Shown: piece after piece, positions 45,380 through 54,284 of the stretch
Position numbering within the stretch: position 1 is the stretch's first letter
Layout of the letters: the number at the start of each line of letters is the position of its first letter
Source: Pseudomonas vancouverensis
Lineage (GTDB): Bacteria > Pseudomonadota > Gammaproteobacteria > Pseudomonadales > Pseudomonadaceae
Direction of reading: 5' to 3'
Length of the DNA stretch: 64,000 nt
Assembly: GCF_004348895.1 (NCBI RefSeq)
Contig: NZ_RRZK01000030.1
Location: forward strand, 186,001-250,000
Notes under the pieces: model-generated
What the model was told of the DNA's origin: nothing
The model's input: only the letters and a program-made list of their open reading frames with translations
Databases searched by the model: none
Position numbers and translations under genes: made by a program

Positions 45380-46318
45380 ATGCAGCTGGTTCGAGGCCTC
45401 CACAATCTGCGCCCCCAGCATCGGGGCTGTGTCGCCACTATTGGCAACTTCGACGGTGTACACCGTGGCCACCAGGCTATCCTGGCGCGGCTGCGTGAGC
45501 GTGCGCTGGAGTTGGGCGTGCCCAGTTGTGTGGTGATTTTCGAGCCGCAGCCGCGAGAATTTTTCGCGCCGGATACCGCGCCGGCCCGTCTGGCCCGTTT
45601 GCGTGACAAGCTGCAATTGTTGGCTGCCGAAGGCGTTGACCGCGTGTTGTGCCTGGCATTCAACCAGCGCCTGAGCAAGCTCAGCGCCAGCGAATTCGTC
45701 GACACGATCCTGGTCGATGGCCTTGGCGTGCAGCATCTGGAGGTCGGTGATGACTTCCGCTTCGGCTGCGACCGCGTAGGCGACTTTGATTTCCTGCAGC
45801 AGGCCGGCGTTCTCCAGGGTTTTACCGTGGAGGCGGCGCAAACCGTCGAGCTGGATGGCATTCGTGTCAGCAGTACCCAGGTCCGCAATGCCCTGGCCGC
45901 TGCCGATTTTGCCCTGGCCGAGCGCCTGCTGGGCCGACCGTACCGGATCGCCGGTCGCGTATTGCATGGTCAGAAGCTCGCCCGGCAATTGGGTACGCCC
46001 ACTGCCAACATTCAACTCAAGCGCCGTCGCGTGCCGTTCACCGGGGTTTACCTGGTTGACGTCGACATCGACGGCAAGACCTGGCCCGGCGTCGCCAACA
46101 TCGGCGTACGGCCCACGGTTCAAGGTGATGGCAAAGCCCACCTGGAAGTGCATCTTTTAGATTTTGCCGGCGATCTGTATGACCGGCGTTTAACGGTGGT
46201 TTTCCACCACAAGCTGCGTGAAGAGCAGCGTTTCGCCTCTCTGGAGGCGCTGAAAACGGCGATCAACGCGGATGTCGCCGCCGCCCGTGCACTAGCCGCA
46301 CCTAGCGCCCATCGCTAA
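45380..46318 (+). CDS. ribF: Bifunctional riboflavin kinase/FAD synthetase
   Basis: A 312-residue enzyme that makes FMN and FAD. The N-terminal nucleotidyltransferase has ATIGNFDGVHRGHQAIL (GNFDGVHxGH) and VQHLEVGDDFRFGCDR. The C-terminal kinase domain has GRVLHGQKLARQLGTPTAN and FTGVYLVDV. I chose ATG 45380 (MQLVRGLHN); a nearby ATG at 45362 is possible. It lies 14 bp before ileS, as in many proteobacteria. Confidence 0.94.
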   Translation: MQLVRGLHNLRPQHRGCVATIGNFDGVHRGHQAILARLRERALELGVPSCVVIFEPQPREFFAPDTAPARLARLRDKLQLLAAEGVDRVLCLAFNQRLSKLSASEFVDTILVDGLGVQHLEVGDDFRFGCDRVGDFDFLQQAGVLQGFTVEAAQTVELDGIRVSSTQVRNALAAADFALAERLLGRPYRIAGRVLHGQKLARQLGTPTANIQLKRRRVPFTGVYLVDVDIDGKTWPGVANIGVRPTVQGDGKAHLEVHLLDFAGDLYDRRLTVVFHHKLREEQRFASLEALKTAINADVAAARALAAPSAHR

Positions 46319-46331
46319 TGAAGAGCCTTAA

Positions 46332-49163
46332 ATGACCGACTATAAAGCCACGCTAAACCTTCCGGACACCGCCTTCCCAATGAAGGCCGGCCTGCCACAG
46401 CGCGAACCGCAGATCCTGCAGCGCTGGGACAGTATTGGCCTGTACGGAAAGTTGCGCGAGATTGGCAAGGATCGTCCGAAGTTCGTCCTGCACGACGGCC
46501 CTCCGTACGCCAACGGTACGATCCATATCGGTCACGCACTGAACAAGATTCTCAAGGACATGATCATCCGCTCGAAGACCCTGTCGGGCTTCGACGCGCC
46601 TTATGTTCCGGGCTGGGACTGCCACGGCCTGCCGATCGAGCACAAGGTCGAAGTGACCCACGGCAAGAACCTGGGCGCGGACAAGACCCGCGAACTGTGC
46701 CGTGCCTACGCCACCGAGCAGATCGAAGGGCAGAAATCCGAATTCATTCGTCTGGGCGTGTTGGGTGATTTTGCCAATCCGTACAAGACCATGGACTTCA
46801 AGAACGAGGCCGGCGAAATCCGTGCCCTCGCTGAAATCGTCAAGGGCGGCTTCGTGTTCAAGGGCTTGAAGCCTGTGAACTGGTGCTTCGACTGCGGTTC
46901 GGCCCTGGCCGAGGCGGAAGTCGAGTACGAGAACAAGAAGTCCTCGACCATCGACGTGGCGTTCCCGATTGCCGATGAGGCCAAACTGGCCGCGGCCTTC
47001 GGTCTGCCGTCGCTGGCCAAGCCTGCCGCCATCGTGATCTGGACCACCACCCCGTGGACCATCCCGGCCAACCAGGCGCTGAACGTTCACCCGGAGTTCA
47101 ACTACGCCCTGGTCGACGTCGGCGACAAGCTGCTGGTGCTGGCTGAAGAGTTGGTCGAAGCGTGCCTGACCCGTTACGGTGTGCAGGGTTCGGTGGTTGC
47201 GACCACCACCGGTAAAGCGCTGGAGCTGATCAACTTCCGTCACCCGTTCTACGACCGTCTGTCGCCGGTATACCTGGCCGACTACGTGGAACTGGGCGCC
47301 GGCACGGGTGTGGTTCACTCCGCTCCGGCCTACGGCGTGGACGACTTCGTGACCTGCAAGAAATACGGCATGGTCAACGATGACATTCTCAATCCAGTGC
47401 AGAGCAACGGCGTTTACGTGCCGTCGCTGGAATACTTCGGCGGCCAGTTCATCTGGAAGGCCAACCCGGCCATCGTCGACAAGCTGACTGAAGTCGGTGC
47501 GCTGATGCACACCACCGTCATCGAACACAGCTACATGCACTGCTGGCGGCACAAGACCCCGCTGATCTACCGCGCCACTGCGCAGTGGTTCATCGGCATG
47601 GACAAAGAGCCAACCAGCGGCGATACCCTGCGCCAGCGTTCGCTCAAGGCTATCGAAGACACCAAGTTCGTGCCGGCCTGGGGCCAGGCGCGCCTGCACT
47701 CGATGATCGCCAACCGTCCGGACTGGTGCATCTCCCGTCAGCGTAACTGGGGCGTGCCGATCCCGTTCTTCCTGAACAAGGAAAGCGGCGAACTGCACCC
47801 ACGTACCGTCGAATTGATGGAAGAAGTGGCCAAGCGCGTTGAAGTCGAAGGCATCGAGGCCTGGTTCAAGATGGACGCCGCCGAGCTGCTCGGTGACGAA
47901 GCGCCGCAGTACGACAAGATCAGCGATACCCTCGACGTCTGGTTCGACTCGGGCACCACGCATTGGCATGTGCTGCGCGGTTCACACCCGATGGGCCACG
48001 AAAGCGGTCCACGCGCCGACCTGTACCTGGAAGGTTCCGACCAGCATCGTGGCTGGTTCCACTCCTCGTTGCTGACCGGTTGCGCCATCGACAACCACGC
48101 GCCGTACCGCGAGCTGCTGACCCACGGTTTCACCGTCGATGAGTCCGGCCGCAAGATGTCCAAGTCCCTGGGCAACGTGATCGCGCCGCAGAAAGTCAAC
48201 GACACCCTGGGCGCCGACATCATGCGTCTGTGGGTGGCTTCGACCGACTACTCCGGTGAGATGGCCGTTTCCGAGCAGATCCTGCAACGCAGTGCGGACG
48301 CCTACCGGCGTATCCGTAACACCGCGCGCTTCCTGCTTTCCAACCTGACCGGTTTCAACCCGGCCACCGACCTGTTGCCGGCTGAAGAAATGCTCGCACT
48401 GGACCGTTGGGCCGTGGACCGTACATTGCTGCTGCAACGCGAACTGCAAGAGCACTACGGCGAATACCGTTTCTGGAACGTCTACTCGAAGATCCACAAC
48501 TTCTGCGTGCAGGAGCTTGGTGGTTTCTACCTGGACATCATCAAGGACCGCCAGTACACCACCGGCGCCGACAGCAAGGCCCGTCGTTCTTGCCAGACCG
48601 CGCTGTTCCACATCTCTGAAGCGCTGGTGCGCTGGATCGCACCGATCCTGGCGTTCACCGCCGACGAGTTGTGGCAGTACCTGCCGGGCGAGCGCAACGA
48701 ATCGGTGATGCTCAACACCTGGTACGAAGGCCTGACCGAGTTGCCGGAAGGCTTCGAGCTGGGTCGCGACTACTGGGATCGCATCATGGAAGTAAAAGTG
48801 GCGGTCAACAAAGAGATGGAAATCCAGCGTGCGGCGAAAGCCGTCGGTGGCAACCTGCAAGCTGAAGTGACGCTGTTCGCCGAAGATGCGCTGAGCGCCG
48901 ACCTGGCCAAGCTGAGCAACGAATTGCGCTTCGTGCTGATCACTTCGACCGCCAGCGTGGCGCCGTTTGTTCAGGCCCCGGCGGATGCAGTCACCACCGA
49001 AGTCGGTGGTCTGAAGCTGAAGATCGTCAAGTCGTCCTTCGCCAAGTGCGCCCGTTGCTGGCACTGCCGTGAAGACGTTGGTGTGAACCCGGAACATCCG
49101 GAAATCTGCGGCCGTTGCGTGGACAACATCAGCGGCGCCGGCGAGGTTCGTCACTATGCCTAA
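46332..49163 (+). CDS. ileS: Isoleucyl-tRNA synthetase
   Basis: A 943-residue class I synthetase. The HIGH motif is in GTIHIGHALNKI (~60-70) and KMSKS in SGRKMSKSLGNV (~603). The editing domain contains TTTPWTIPANQAL. The C-terminal zinc finger has CARCWHC and CGRC. Full length for the gammaproteobacterial type. Its end overlaps lspA by 8 bp. Confidence 0.98.
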   Translation: MTDYKATLNLPDTAFPMKAGLPQREPQILQRWDSIGLYGKLREIGKDRPKFVLHDGPPYANGTIHIGHALNKILKDMIIRSKTLSGFDAPYVPGWDCHGLPIEHKVEVTHGKNLGADKTRELCRAYATEQIEGQKSEFIRLGVLGDFANPYKTMDFKNEAGEIRALAEIVKGGFVFKGLKPVNWCFDCGSALAEAEVEYENKKSSTIDVAFPIADEAKLAAAFGLPSLAKPAAIVIWTTTPWTIPANQALNVHPEFNYALVDVGDKLLVLAEELVEACLTRYGVQGSVVATTTGKALELINFRHPFYDRLSPVYLADYVELGAGTGVVHSAPAYGVDDFVTCKKYGMVNDDILNPVQSNGVYVPSLEYFGGQFIWKANPAIVDKLTEVGALMHTTVIEHSYMHCWRHKTPLIYRATAQWFIGMDKEPTSGDTLRQRSLKAIEDTKFVPAWGQARLHSMIANRPDWCISRQRNWGVPIPFFLNKESGELHPRTVELMEEVAKRVEVEGIEAWFKMDAAELLGDEAPQYDKISDTLDVWFDSGTTHWHVLRGSHPMGHESGPRADLYLEGSDQHRGWFHSSLLTGCAIDNHAPYRELLTHGFTVDESGRKMSKSLGNVIAPQKVNDTLGADIMRLWVASTDYSGEMAVSEQILQRSADAYRRIRNTARFLLSNLTGFNPATDLLPAEEMLALDRWAVDRTLLLQRELQEHYGEYRFWNVYSKIHNFCVQELGGFYLDIIKDRQYTTGADSKARRSCQTALFHISEALVRWIAPILAFTADELWQYLPGERNESVMLNTWYEGLTELPEGFELGRDYWDRIMEVKVAVNKEMEIQRAAKAVGGNLQAEVTLFAEDALSADLAKLSNELRFVLITSTASVAPFVQAPADAVTTEVGGLKLKIVKSSFAKCARCWHCREDVGVNPEHPEICGRCVDNISGAGEVRHYA

Positions 49164-49668
49164 TGCCGTTGGCCGTTTCGGACGGCTGAGCTGGCTCTGG
49201 TTGAGTTTGCTGGTCCTGGTCATTGACCAGGCCAGCAAGTTTTACTTCGAGGGCAAGCTCGCGATGTACCAGCAGATCGTGATCATTCCCGATTACTTCA
49301 GCTGGACCCTGGCCTATAACACCGGCGCGGCGTTCAGCTTCCTGGCTGACAGTTCTGGCTGGCAGCGCTGGCTGTTCGCGCTGATTGCCATTGTGGTCAG
49401 TGCGGTGCTGGTGGTGTGGCTCAAGCGTCTTGGGCGCAATGAAACCTGGCTGGCCGTCGCCTTGGCGTTGGTCCTCGGTGGCGCCTTGGGTAACCTGTAT
49501 GACCGCATTGCCCTGGGCCACGTAATCGATTTCATCCTGGTGCATTGGCAGAACCGCTGGTATTTCCCGGCGTTCAACTTTGCCGACAGTGCAATCACCG
49601 TCGGTGCCATCATGCTGGCACTGGATATGTTCAAAAGTAAAAAAACCGGAGAAGCCGTTCATGACTGA
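49156..49668 (+). CDS. lspA: Lipoprotein signal peptidase
   Basis: A 170-residue inner-membrane aspartyl protease that cleaves prolipoproteins. Four membrane segments. The catalytic aspartates lie in GNLYDRIALGHVIDFI and FNFADSAIT. It overlaps ileS by 8 bp and fkpB by 8 bp, so the three are translationally coupled. Confidence 0.97.
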   Translation: MPNAVGRFGRLSWLWLSLLVLVIDQASKFYFEGKLAMYQQIVIIPDYFSWTLAYNTGAAFSFLADSSGWQRWLFALIAIVVSAVLVVWLKRLGRNETWLAVALALVLGGALGNLYDRIALGHVIDFILVHWQNRWYFPAFNFADSAITVGAIMLALDMFKSKKTGEAVHD

Positions 49669-50113
49669 ACAGGTATTGGCTGAGCAACGCATCGGCCAGA
49701 ACACGGAAGTCACCTTGCATTTCGCATTGCGCCTGGAGAACGGCGACACAGTGGACAGCACCTTCGATAAGGCCCCGGCGACCTTCAAGGTTGGTGACGG
49801 CAACCTGTTGCCAGGTTTCGAGGCGGCTCTGTTTGGTTTCAAGGGCGGTGACAAGCGTACCCTGAGCATCGAACCGGAAAACGCTTTTGGTCAGCCGAAC
49901 CCGCAAAACGTGCAGGTCATCCCGCGTTCGCAGTTTGCGGGCATGGAGCTGTCGCCGGGTTTGCTGGTGATCTTCAACGATGCGGCCAATACTGAATTGC
50001 CGGGCGTGGTGAAAGAGTTCGATGACGCGCAGGTGACTGTCGACTTCAATCACCCGCTGGCAGGCAAGACGCTGACCTTTGACGTGGAAATCATCTCCGT
50101 CAAAGCGCTGTAA
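49661..50113 (+). CDS. fkpB: FKBP-type peptidyl-prolyl isomerase, SlpA/FkpB
   Basis: A 150-residue SlyD-like isomerase with no signal peptide. FKBP half: VTLHFALRLENGDTVDSTF and LLPGFEAALFGFKGGDKR. The insert-in-flap chaperone domain follows (ENAFGQPNPQNVQVIPRSQF), then VDFNHPLAGKTLTFDVEI. I chose ATG 49661, which overlaps lspA; the longer frame is not conserved. Placed between lspA and ispH, as is usual. Confidence 0.95.
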   Translation: MTEQVLAEQRIGQNTEVTLHFALRLENGDTVDSTFDKAPATFKVGDGNLLPGFEAALFGFKGGDKRTLSIEPENAFGQPNPQNVQVIPRSQFAGMELSPGLLVIFNDAANTELPGVVKEFDDAQVTVDFNHPLAGKTLTFDVEIISVKAL

Positions 50114-50122
50114 CTGCTTTTC

Positions 50123-50223
50123 TGTAGGAGCGAGCTTGCTCGCGATGATCGTTAACGAATACGCGTTCTACTAGATGAACGCGTTGTCCTTTAGTTTTTC
50201 GCGAGCAAGCTCGCTCCTACAGG
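50123..50223. repeat. REP doublet (REPIN-type)
   Basis: TGTAGGAGCGAGCTTGCTCGC and GCGAGCAAGCTCGCTCCTACA form a near-perfect inverted pair about 55 bp apart, between fkpB and ispH. The inner part holds a second inverted pair built on ACGCGTT/AACGCGT. Confidence 0.88.
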
Positions 50224-50242
50224 GCAAGACACGAGGCACAGC

Positions 50243-51190
50243 ATGCAAATCAAACTCGCCAACCCCCGTGGCTTCTGCGCCGGCGTGGACCGGGCGATCG
50301 AAATCGTCAACCGCGCCCTGGAAGTCTTCGGGCCGCCGATCTATGTGCGACACGAAGTGGTCCACAACAAGTTCGTGGTCGAAGACCTGCGGGCCCGTGG
50401 TGCGATCTTCGTTGAAGAACTGGACCAGGTACCGGACGACGTCATTGTCATCTTCAGTGCTCATGGTGTTTCCCAGGCGGTGCGTACGGAAGCCGCGGGT
50501 CGTGGGCTGAAAGTGTTCGATGCCACCTGTCCGCTGGTGACCAAGGTGCACATCGAGGTGGCCCGTTACAGCCGTGACGGCCGTGAATGCATCCTCATCG
50601 GCCATGCCGGTCACCCGGAAGTCGAAGGCACCATGGGCCAGTACGATGCCAGCAATGGCGGGGCGATCTACCTGGTCGAAGACGAAAAAGATGTGGCCGA
50701 ACTGCAGGTCAACAACCCGGAAAAACTGGCGTTCGTGACCCAGACCACGCTGTCGATGGACGACACCAGCCGGGTGATCGACGCCTTGCGTACGCGCTTC
50801 CCGGCCATTGGTGGCCCGCGCAAGGACGACATCTGCTACGCCACTCAAAACCGTCAGGACGCCGTCAAGCAATTGGCCGACGAGTGCGATGTGGTGTTGG
50901 TGGTCGGCAGCCCGAACAGTTCCAACTCCAACCGTCTGCGCGAACTGGCAGAGCGCATGGCGACGCCGGCCTACCTGATCGACGGTGCTGAAGACCTGCA
51001 ACAGAGCTGGTTCGAAGGCGTCGAGCGCATCGGTATCACCGCCGGCGCCTCTGCACCTGAAGTTCTGGTACGTGGCGTGATCCAGCAGTTGCAGGCCTGG
51101 GGCGCTACCGGCGCCGACGAGCTGGCCGGTCGTGAAGAGAACATCACCTTCTCGATGCCCAAGGAACTACGCGTCCGCTCGCTGATTTGA
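50243..51190 (+). CDS. ispH: 4-hydroxy-3-methylbut-2-enyl diphosphate reductase
   Basis: A 315-residue [4Fe-4S] enzyme for the last step of the MEP isoprenoid pathway. The three cluster cysteines lie in NPRGFCAGVDRA (Cys12), DATCPLVTKVH and DDICYATQNRQ. The IFSAHGVSQAV loop binds substrate. ACGAGG precedes the ATG. Its 3' end overlaps the convergent pilin-like gene by 24 bp. Confidence 0.97.
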   Translation: MQIKLANPRGFCAGVDRAIEIVNRALEVFGPPIYVRHEVVHNKFVVEDLRARGAIFVEELDQVPDDVIVIFSAHGVSQAVRTEAAGRGLKVFDATCPLVTKVHIEVARYSRDGRECILIGHAGHPEVEGTMGQYDASNGGAIYLVEDEKDVAELQVNNPEKLAFVTQTTLSMDDTSRVIDALRTRFPAIGGPRKDDICYATQNRQDAVKQLADECDVVLVVGSPNSSNSNRLRELAERMATPAYLIDGAEDLQQSWFEGVERIGITAGASAPEVLVRGVIQQLQAWGATGADELAGREENITFSMPKELRVRSLI

Positions 51191-51703
51191 CCCGCCCTCG
51201 CAGAGTGCCTGTGCAACCCGATCGTTGCGCAGGCTGACTCGACCGGAAGACGCCAGTACCACTTGGTACTGGCTTAGCGCTTCACGCGTTGCACAGACAT
51301 GCAACGTTCCCGATTGAAAGCCACCCCCCACAGGTTCACCCAACGGGCTGAACCGAATGGACGTCCTCACGTATAGATTGCCGAAAACCGGCAGCCGAGT
51401 GCCGCTACGGCGTTCGATCAGCAGCGGGTTATCGCTGTCGTCATGACCCTGGCCGCTCACGTCCAGAATGATTCGCCAGCCTTGGCCCCAGTCACCATTT
51501 ATCCCGTGCACCATCACGTTCTGGTTGCGGGCAATAGCCTCGCTTCTGGCGCTGTTGATCCCGCTGGCAAGCGATCTCGCAGCTTGTTCGCGGCGACTGG
51601 ATGCAATCATCTCTCCGAACATCGGGCTGACCAGATGCAGAACAATCCCGGTAATCGTCAGTCCCATAAGCAGCTCGATCAAGCCGAAGCCTTGTTGTCG
51701 CAT
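51167..51703 (-). CDS. fimT: GspH/FimT-type minor pilin
   Basis: A 178-residue type IV pilin-like protein. The prepilin leader is very short (MRQQG), then FGLIELLMGLTITGIVLHLV with Glu at mature position 5. The FimT/GspH body follows (ARSLASGINSARSEAIARNQ). It is on the strand opposite to the other minor pilins, about 70 bp from fimU, so the two are divergent. Whether it is the true FimT or a second FimU-like protein is not certain. It overlaps the ispH end. Confidence 0.82.
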   Translation of the reverse strand: MRQQGFGLIELLMGLTITGIVLHLVSPMFGEMIASSRREQAARSLASGINSARSEAIARNQNVMVHGINGDWGQGWRIILDVSGQGHDDSDNPLLIERRSGTRLPVFGNLYVRTSIRFSPLGEPVGGGFQSGTLHVCATREALSQYQVVLASSGRVSLRNDRVAQALCEGGSNQRADA

Positions 51704-51773
51704 GTTTCTCCCTCCCTGGAGTGATGTTCGAGCGTGTAATGGCAGGTATAGCTGAGGGTAATCGAGGGGATCG

Positions 51774-52247
51774 ATGGATCATCGTACAAAAGGTTTCACG
51801 CTGATCGAGATGCTGGCTGCGCTGGTGATTTCAGCGTTGCTGATCACCTTGGGCGTGCCTGCTTTTAGCCGTTTGGCGCAATCCACCCGAGCTGACACTG
51901 AGATTGGAGAGGTGCAGCGCGCCTTGAATTTTGCCCGTATCGAGGCGATCAATCGGGGTATCACCACCCAGCTTCGGCCGACGGCAGATCGCGATGATTG
52001 GCAGGGCGAGTTGGCGGTGTATGACGGTACTGGCACTTCAGCCAATGTATTGCGGGTTGTTCCGGCGGTGAGCAAGGGCGCGACTGTCACGCTAACTTCA
52101 GGGGTAAGCAGCATCGATTTCAGCGATCTGGGTGGCTTGTCGTCAGTGCCCGCAACGGTGTTGATCAGTTACACGTTAGGGGCACAAAGCAGGACGCTGA
52201 GTGTGTGTTTGAACGGACGGATTCTACGAGGTGGAAGTTGCGAATGA
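51774..52247 (+). CDS. fimU: FimU-type minor pilin
   Basis: A 157-residue prepilin. Leader MDHRTKG, cleavage before FTLIEMLAALVISALLITLG, Glu at +5. A GspH domain follows (EVQRALNFARIEAINRGITT). Two cysteines near the C-terminus (SVCLNGRILRGGSCE) can form the disulphide loop of FimU. It is the first gene of the minor pilin operon, joined to pilV by an ATGA overlap. Confidence 0.88.
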   Translation: MDHRTKGFTLIEMLAALVISALLITLGVPAFSRLAQSTRADTEIGEVQRALNFARIEAINRGITTQLRPTADRDDWQGELAVYDGTGTSANVLRVVPAVSKGATVTLTSGVSSIDFSDLGGLSSVPATVLISYTLGAQSRTLSVCLNGRILRGGSCE

Positions 52248-52693
52248 GGGCAGGGAGCAAGCGAGCAGTACAGGGTATGACACTGATCGAAGTGCTGGTG
52301 GCGTTGTTGATTCTGGGGGTTGGCCTGCTGGGGGCAGCGGCGGTTCAGCTCAATGCGCTGAAGTACACGGACAGCTCGCGCATGCTCAGCCAGGCCAGTT
52401 TCATTGCCTACGACATGATGGATCGCATTCGTGCCAATTCTGCTGCCGACTACACCGTTGTGCCACCGACGTCGGGCAATCTGGGCAACGCCCGCGATCA
52501 GGATCTCTACGACTTCACCACGAATATCGCCCAGTTTGGTGGACCTACTGCTACTGGCAGCGTCACCGTCAATCAACGTATTTATACCGTTACCATTACC
52601 TGGGACGACTCGCGGGCGGCCAGGAACGACCACGATCAGCGCAGTTTTGTCCTCTCCAGTCGCGTGGCGGTCGATCCTCTGGTGAGCCCATGA
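52244..52693 (+). CDS. pilV: Minor pilin PilV
   Basis: A 149-residue prepilin. Leader ending VQG, then MTLIEVLVALLILGVGLLGA; the first mature residue is Met rather than Phe, as is common in PilV. ATG 52244 overlaps the fimU stop (ATGA), which decides the start. Next gene pilW also overlaps by 4 bp. PilV is one of the priming-complex pilins. Confidence 0.88.
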   Translation: MRAGSKRAVQGMTLIEVLVALLILGVGLLGAAAVQLNALKYTDSSRMLSQASFIAYDMMDRIRANSAADYTVVPPTSGNLGNARDQDLYDFTTNIAQFGGPTATGSVTVNQRIYTVTITWDDSRAARNDHDQRSFVLSSRVAVDPLVSP

Positions 52694-53400
52694 CCGGCAG
52701 GCAAAACGGTTTTGGGCTCATTGAAGCAATGATCGCCCTGGCATTGAGCCTCATTGTTGTCCTGGGCGTAACGCGGATATTCATCACCGCCAAGAGCACC
52801 TACGTCAGTCAGAACGCAGCGGCCAACATGCAGGAGGACGCGCGATTCGTGTTGAGCAAGATGATTCAGGAGATCCGCATGGTGGGCATGTTCGGCTGCC
52901 TGGGGACAATCACTGACTCAAGTAAGGACAAAGACTTCAATGCCAGCCAGCTGACGCCGATCCGTTGGGATAACGTTAGTCATGAGTTGACCCTGGTAAC
53001 GGCGGATGTCGGCAGTAAAGGCAGTACTCCAGCGTGGACAGTCATCTCCGATTGCAGAAGCAGCGCAACAGCCTATAGCGGCGCGCCGACACCCGCAGCG
53101 GGGCAAACAGCCTTTCCGATCAGGCGACTGGTTTACGGCTTCCGGAACAATCAACTGCTGATCGGGCCTGGAGGTGGCAGTCCGATGCGGGTGTTGGTCG
53201 ATAATGTCAGCGCCTTCGATGTGAGCTTCGGTGTGGCCCGTACCGCGACCGATATCGCTGCTTCCAGCTACAGCGCCAACCCATCTGACCCGGCGCTGAT
53301 TCGTAGCGTTCGCCTGAGTTTGACCCTGCATGACCCCAACGACAGGGTTGGCAGTCAGACTTTCAATGTCGTCGCCGCCTTGCGAAATCGACTGCCATGA
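52690..53400 (+). CDS. pilW: Minor pilin PilW
   Basis: A 236-residue prepilin. Leader MTGRQNG, then FGLIEAMIALALSLIVVLGV with Glu at +5. MQEDARFVLSKMIQEIRMVG and GMFGCLG are PilW-typical. ATGA overlaps with pilV and pilX on both sides. Part of the core minor pilin priming complex. Confidence 0.9.
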   Translation: MTGRQNGFGLIEAMIALALSLIVVLGVTRIFITAKSTYVSQNAAANMQEDARFVLSKMIQEIRMVGMFGCLGTITDSSKDKDFNASQLTPIRWDNVSHELTLVTADVGSKGSTPAWTVISDCRSSATAYSGAPTPAAGQTAFPIRRLVYGFRNNQLLIGPGGGSPMRVLVDNVSAFDVSFGVARTATDIAASSYSANPSDPALIRSVRLSLTLHDPNDRVGSQTFNVVAALRNRLP

Positions 53401-53876
53401 AGAGAAGGCCGATGACTGTTCGCACTCAGGGAGGCATGGCGCTGCTGGTCAGCCTGGTGTTTTTGTTGTTGCTGACGTTGCTGGGCATTTCATCGATGCA
53501 GAACGCCACCTTGCAGGAAAAGATGACTGCCAGCCTGGTGCTGCGCAATCAATCGTTCCAGAGCGCAGAAACTGTCCTGCGAGCGGGTGAAAGTGCCGTG
53601 CAACGGGCCGGCTATGCAATGCCACAGTGCAGCGGTAATCGCCAGTGTTCGCCTCCGGCGGAGTCGTCGACAGTCAGTGCCGCAGGCTTCAATGCCGCTT
53701 CGGGTGTCACATGGATCGCATCCGGTAGCGGTTTTTACGGTGTACAGAACCTCGGTGTCAGCAAGGAGGCCGTGAATGTGCCGATCAATACCCAGGTCAC
53801 GTTGTACCGGGTCACGGCAGTGGGTATCGCAGGGCATTCGCGCAGTGTGGTGGAAAGTATCTATGCGAAGTTTTAA
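53397..53876 (+). CDS. pilX: Minor pilin PilX
   Basis: A 159-residue protein. The N-terminus MKRRPMTVRTQGG is followed by the hydrophobic helix MALLVSLVFLLLLTLLGISS and the PilX pattern QNATLQEKMTASLVLRNQSF. No Glu occurs at mature position 5 (it reads Val if cut after the second Gly), as in PilX/GspK types. Overlaps pilW by ATGA and the next gene by 14 bp. Confidence 0.88.
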   Translation: MKRRPMTVRTQGGMALLVSLVFLLLLTLLGISSMQNATLQEKMTASLVLRNQSFQSAETVLRAGESAVQRAGYAMPQCSGNRQCSPPAESSTVSAAGFNAASGVTWIASGSGFYGVQNLGVSKEAVNVPINTQVTLYRVTAVGIAGHSRSVVESIYAKF

Positions 53877-54270
53877 GTGGCGTTTCGCAGGGTATGGCGC
53901 ATGGGTGATCGTGCACTGGTGCGCACCGGCTTACGCGCTTGTGCCACCGAACTTCCCGCCGATGAGCCGGGATCACTGCCTGGTCGCCGGCAACTGGTAT
54001 GGTTTTTACCGCGACAAAATGGGCTTGAGCCCCATCTGCATCAAGCTGCCTGACACGATCAGCGTTAAGATGCTCGACAGCAATGCTGATGGCGTGGTCG
54101 ATGACATCGACGCCATTTCCAGCGAGGTGAAATTTGTCGGGGAGAACCCGAGCCAAGATAATACCGATAATGACGGCAACGGAATCGGCGAGGATTCTGC
54201 TGGCGACATCCCCCCAGCGCCGGAAAACTCCGGCGGCAGTCGTCGCATCATGTGGCGCCAGATACAGTAA
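53863..54270 (+). CDS. Small secreted protein with EF-hand and TSP3-like calcium motifs in the pilY1 position
   Basis: A 135-residue protein with a signal peptide (ending APAYA). The mature part has LDSNADGVVDDID, which fits the EF-hand/dockerin loop DxNxDGxxDxxD, and then NPSQDNTDNDGNGIGED, which resembles a thrombospondin type 3 calcium repeat. The N-terminal half has two cysteines (DHCLVAGNW, SPICIKLP). It lies between pilX and pilE, where pilY1 (and pilY2) stand in P. aeruginosa; PilY1 itself is a large calcium-binding protein. ATG 53863 overlaps the pilX end. It might be a PilY2-like protein or a small functional stand-in; I could not tell. Confidence 0.75.
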   Translation: MRSFKWRFAGYGAWVIVHWCAPAYALVPPNFPPMSRDHCLVAGNWYGFYRDKMGLSPICIKLPDTISVKMLDSNADGVVDDIDAISSEVKFVGENPSQDNTDNDGNGIGEDSAGDIPPAPENSGGSRRIMWRQIQ

Positions 54271-54284
54271 GTGAGAGTTGATGC

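Noticed and set aside
46353..47969. 538-codon minus-strand frame opposite ileS
   Set aside because: Shadow of ileS codon bias; no domain and no start context.
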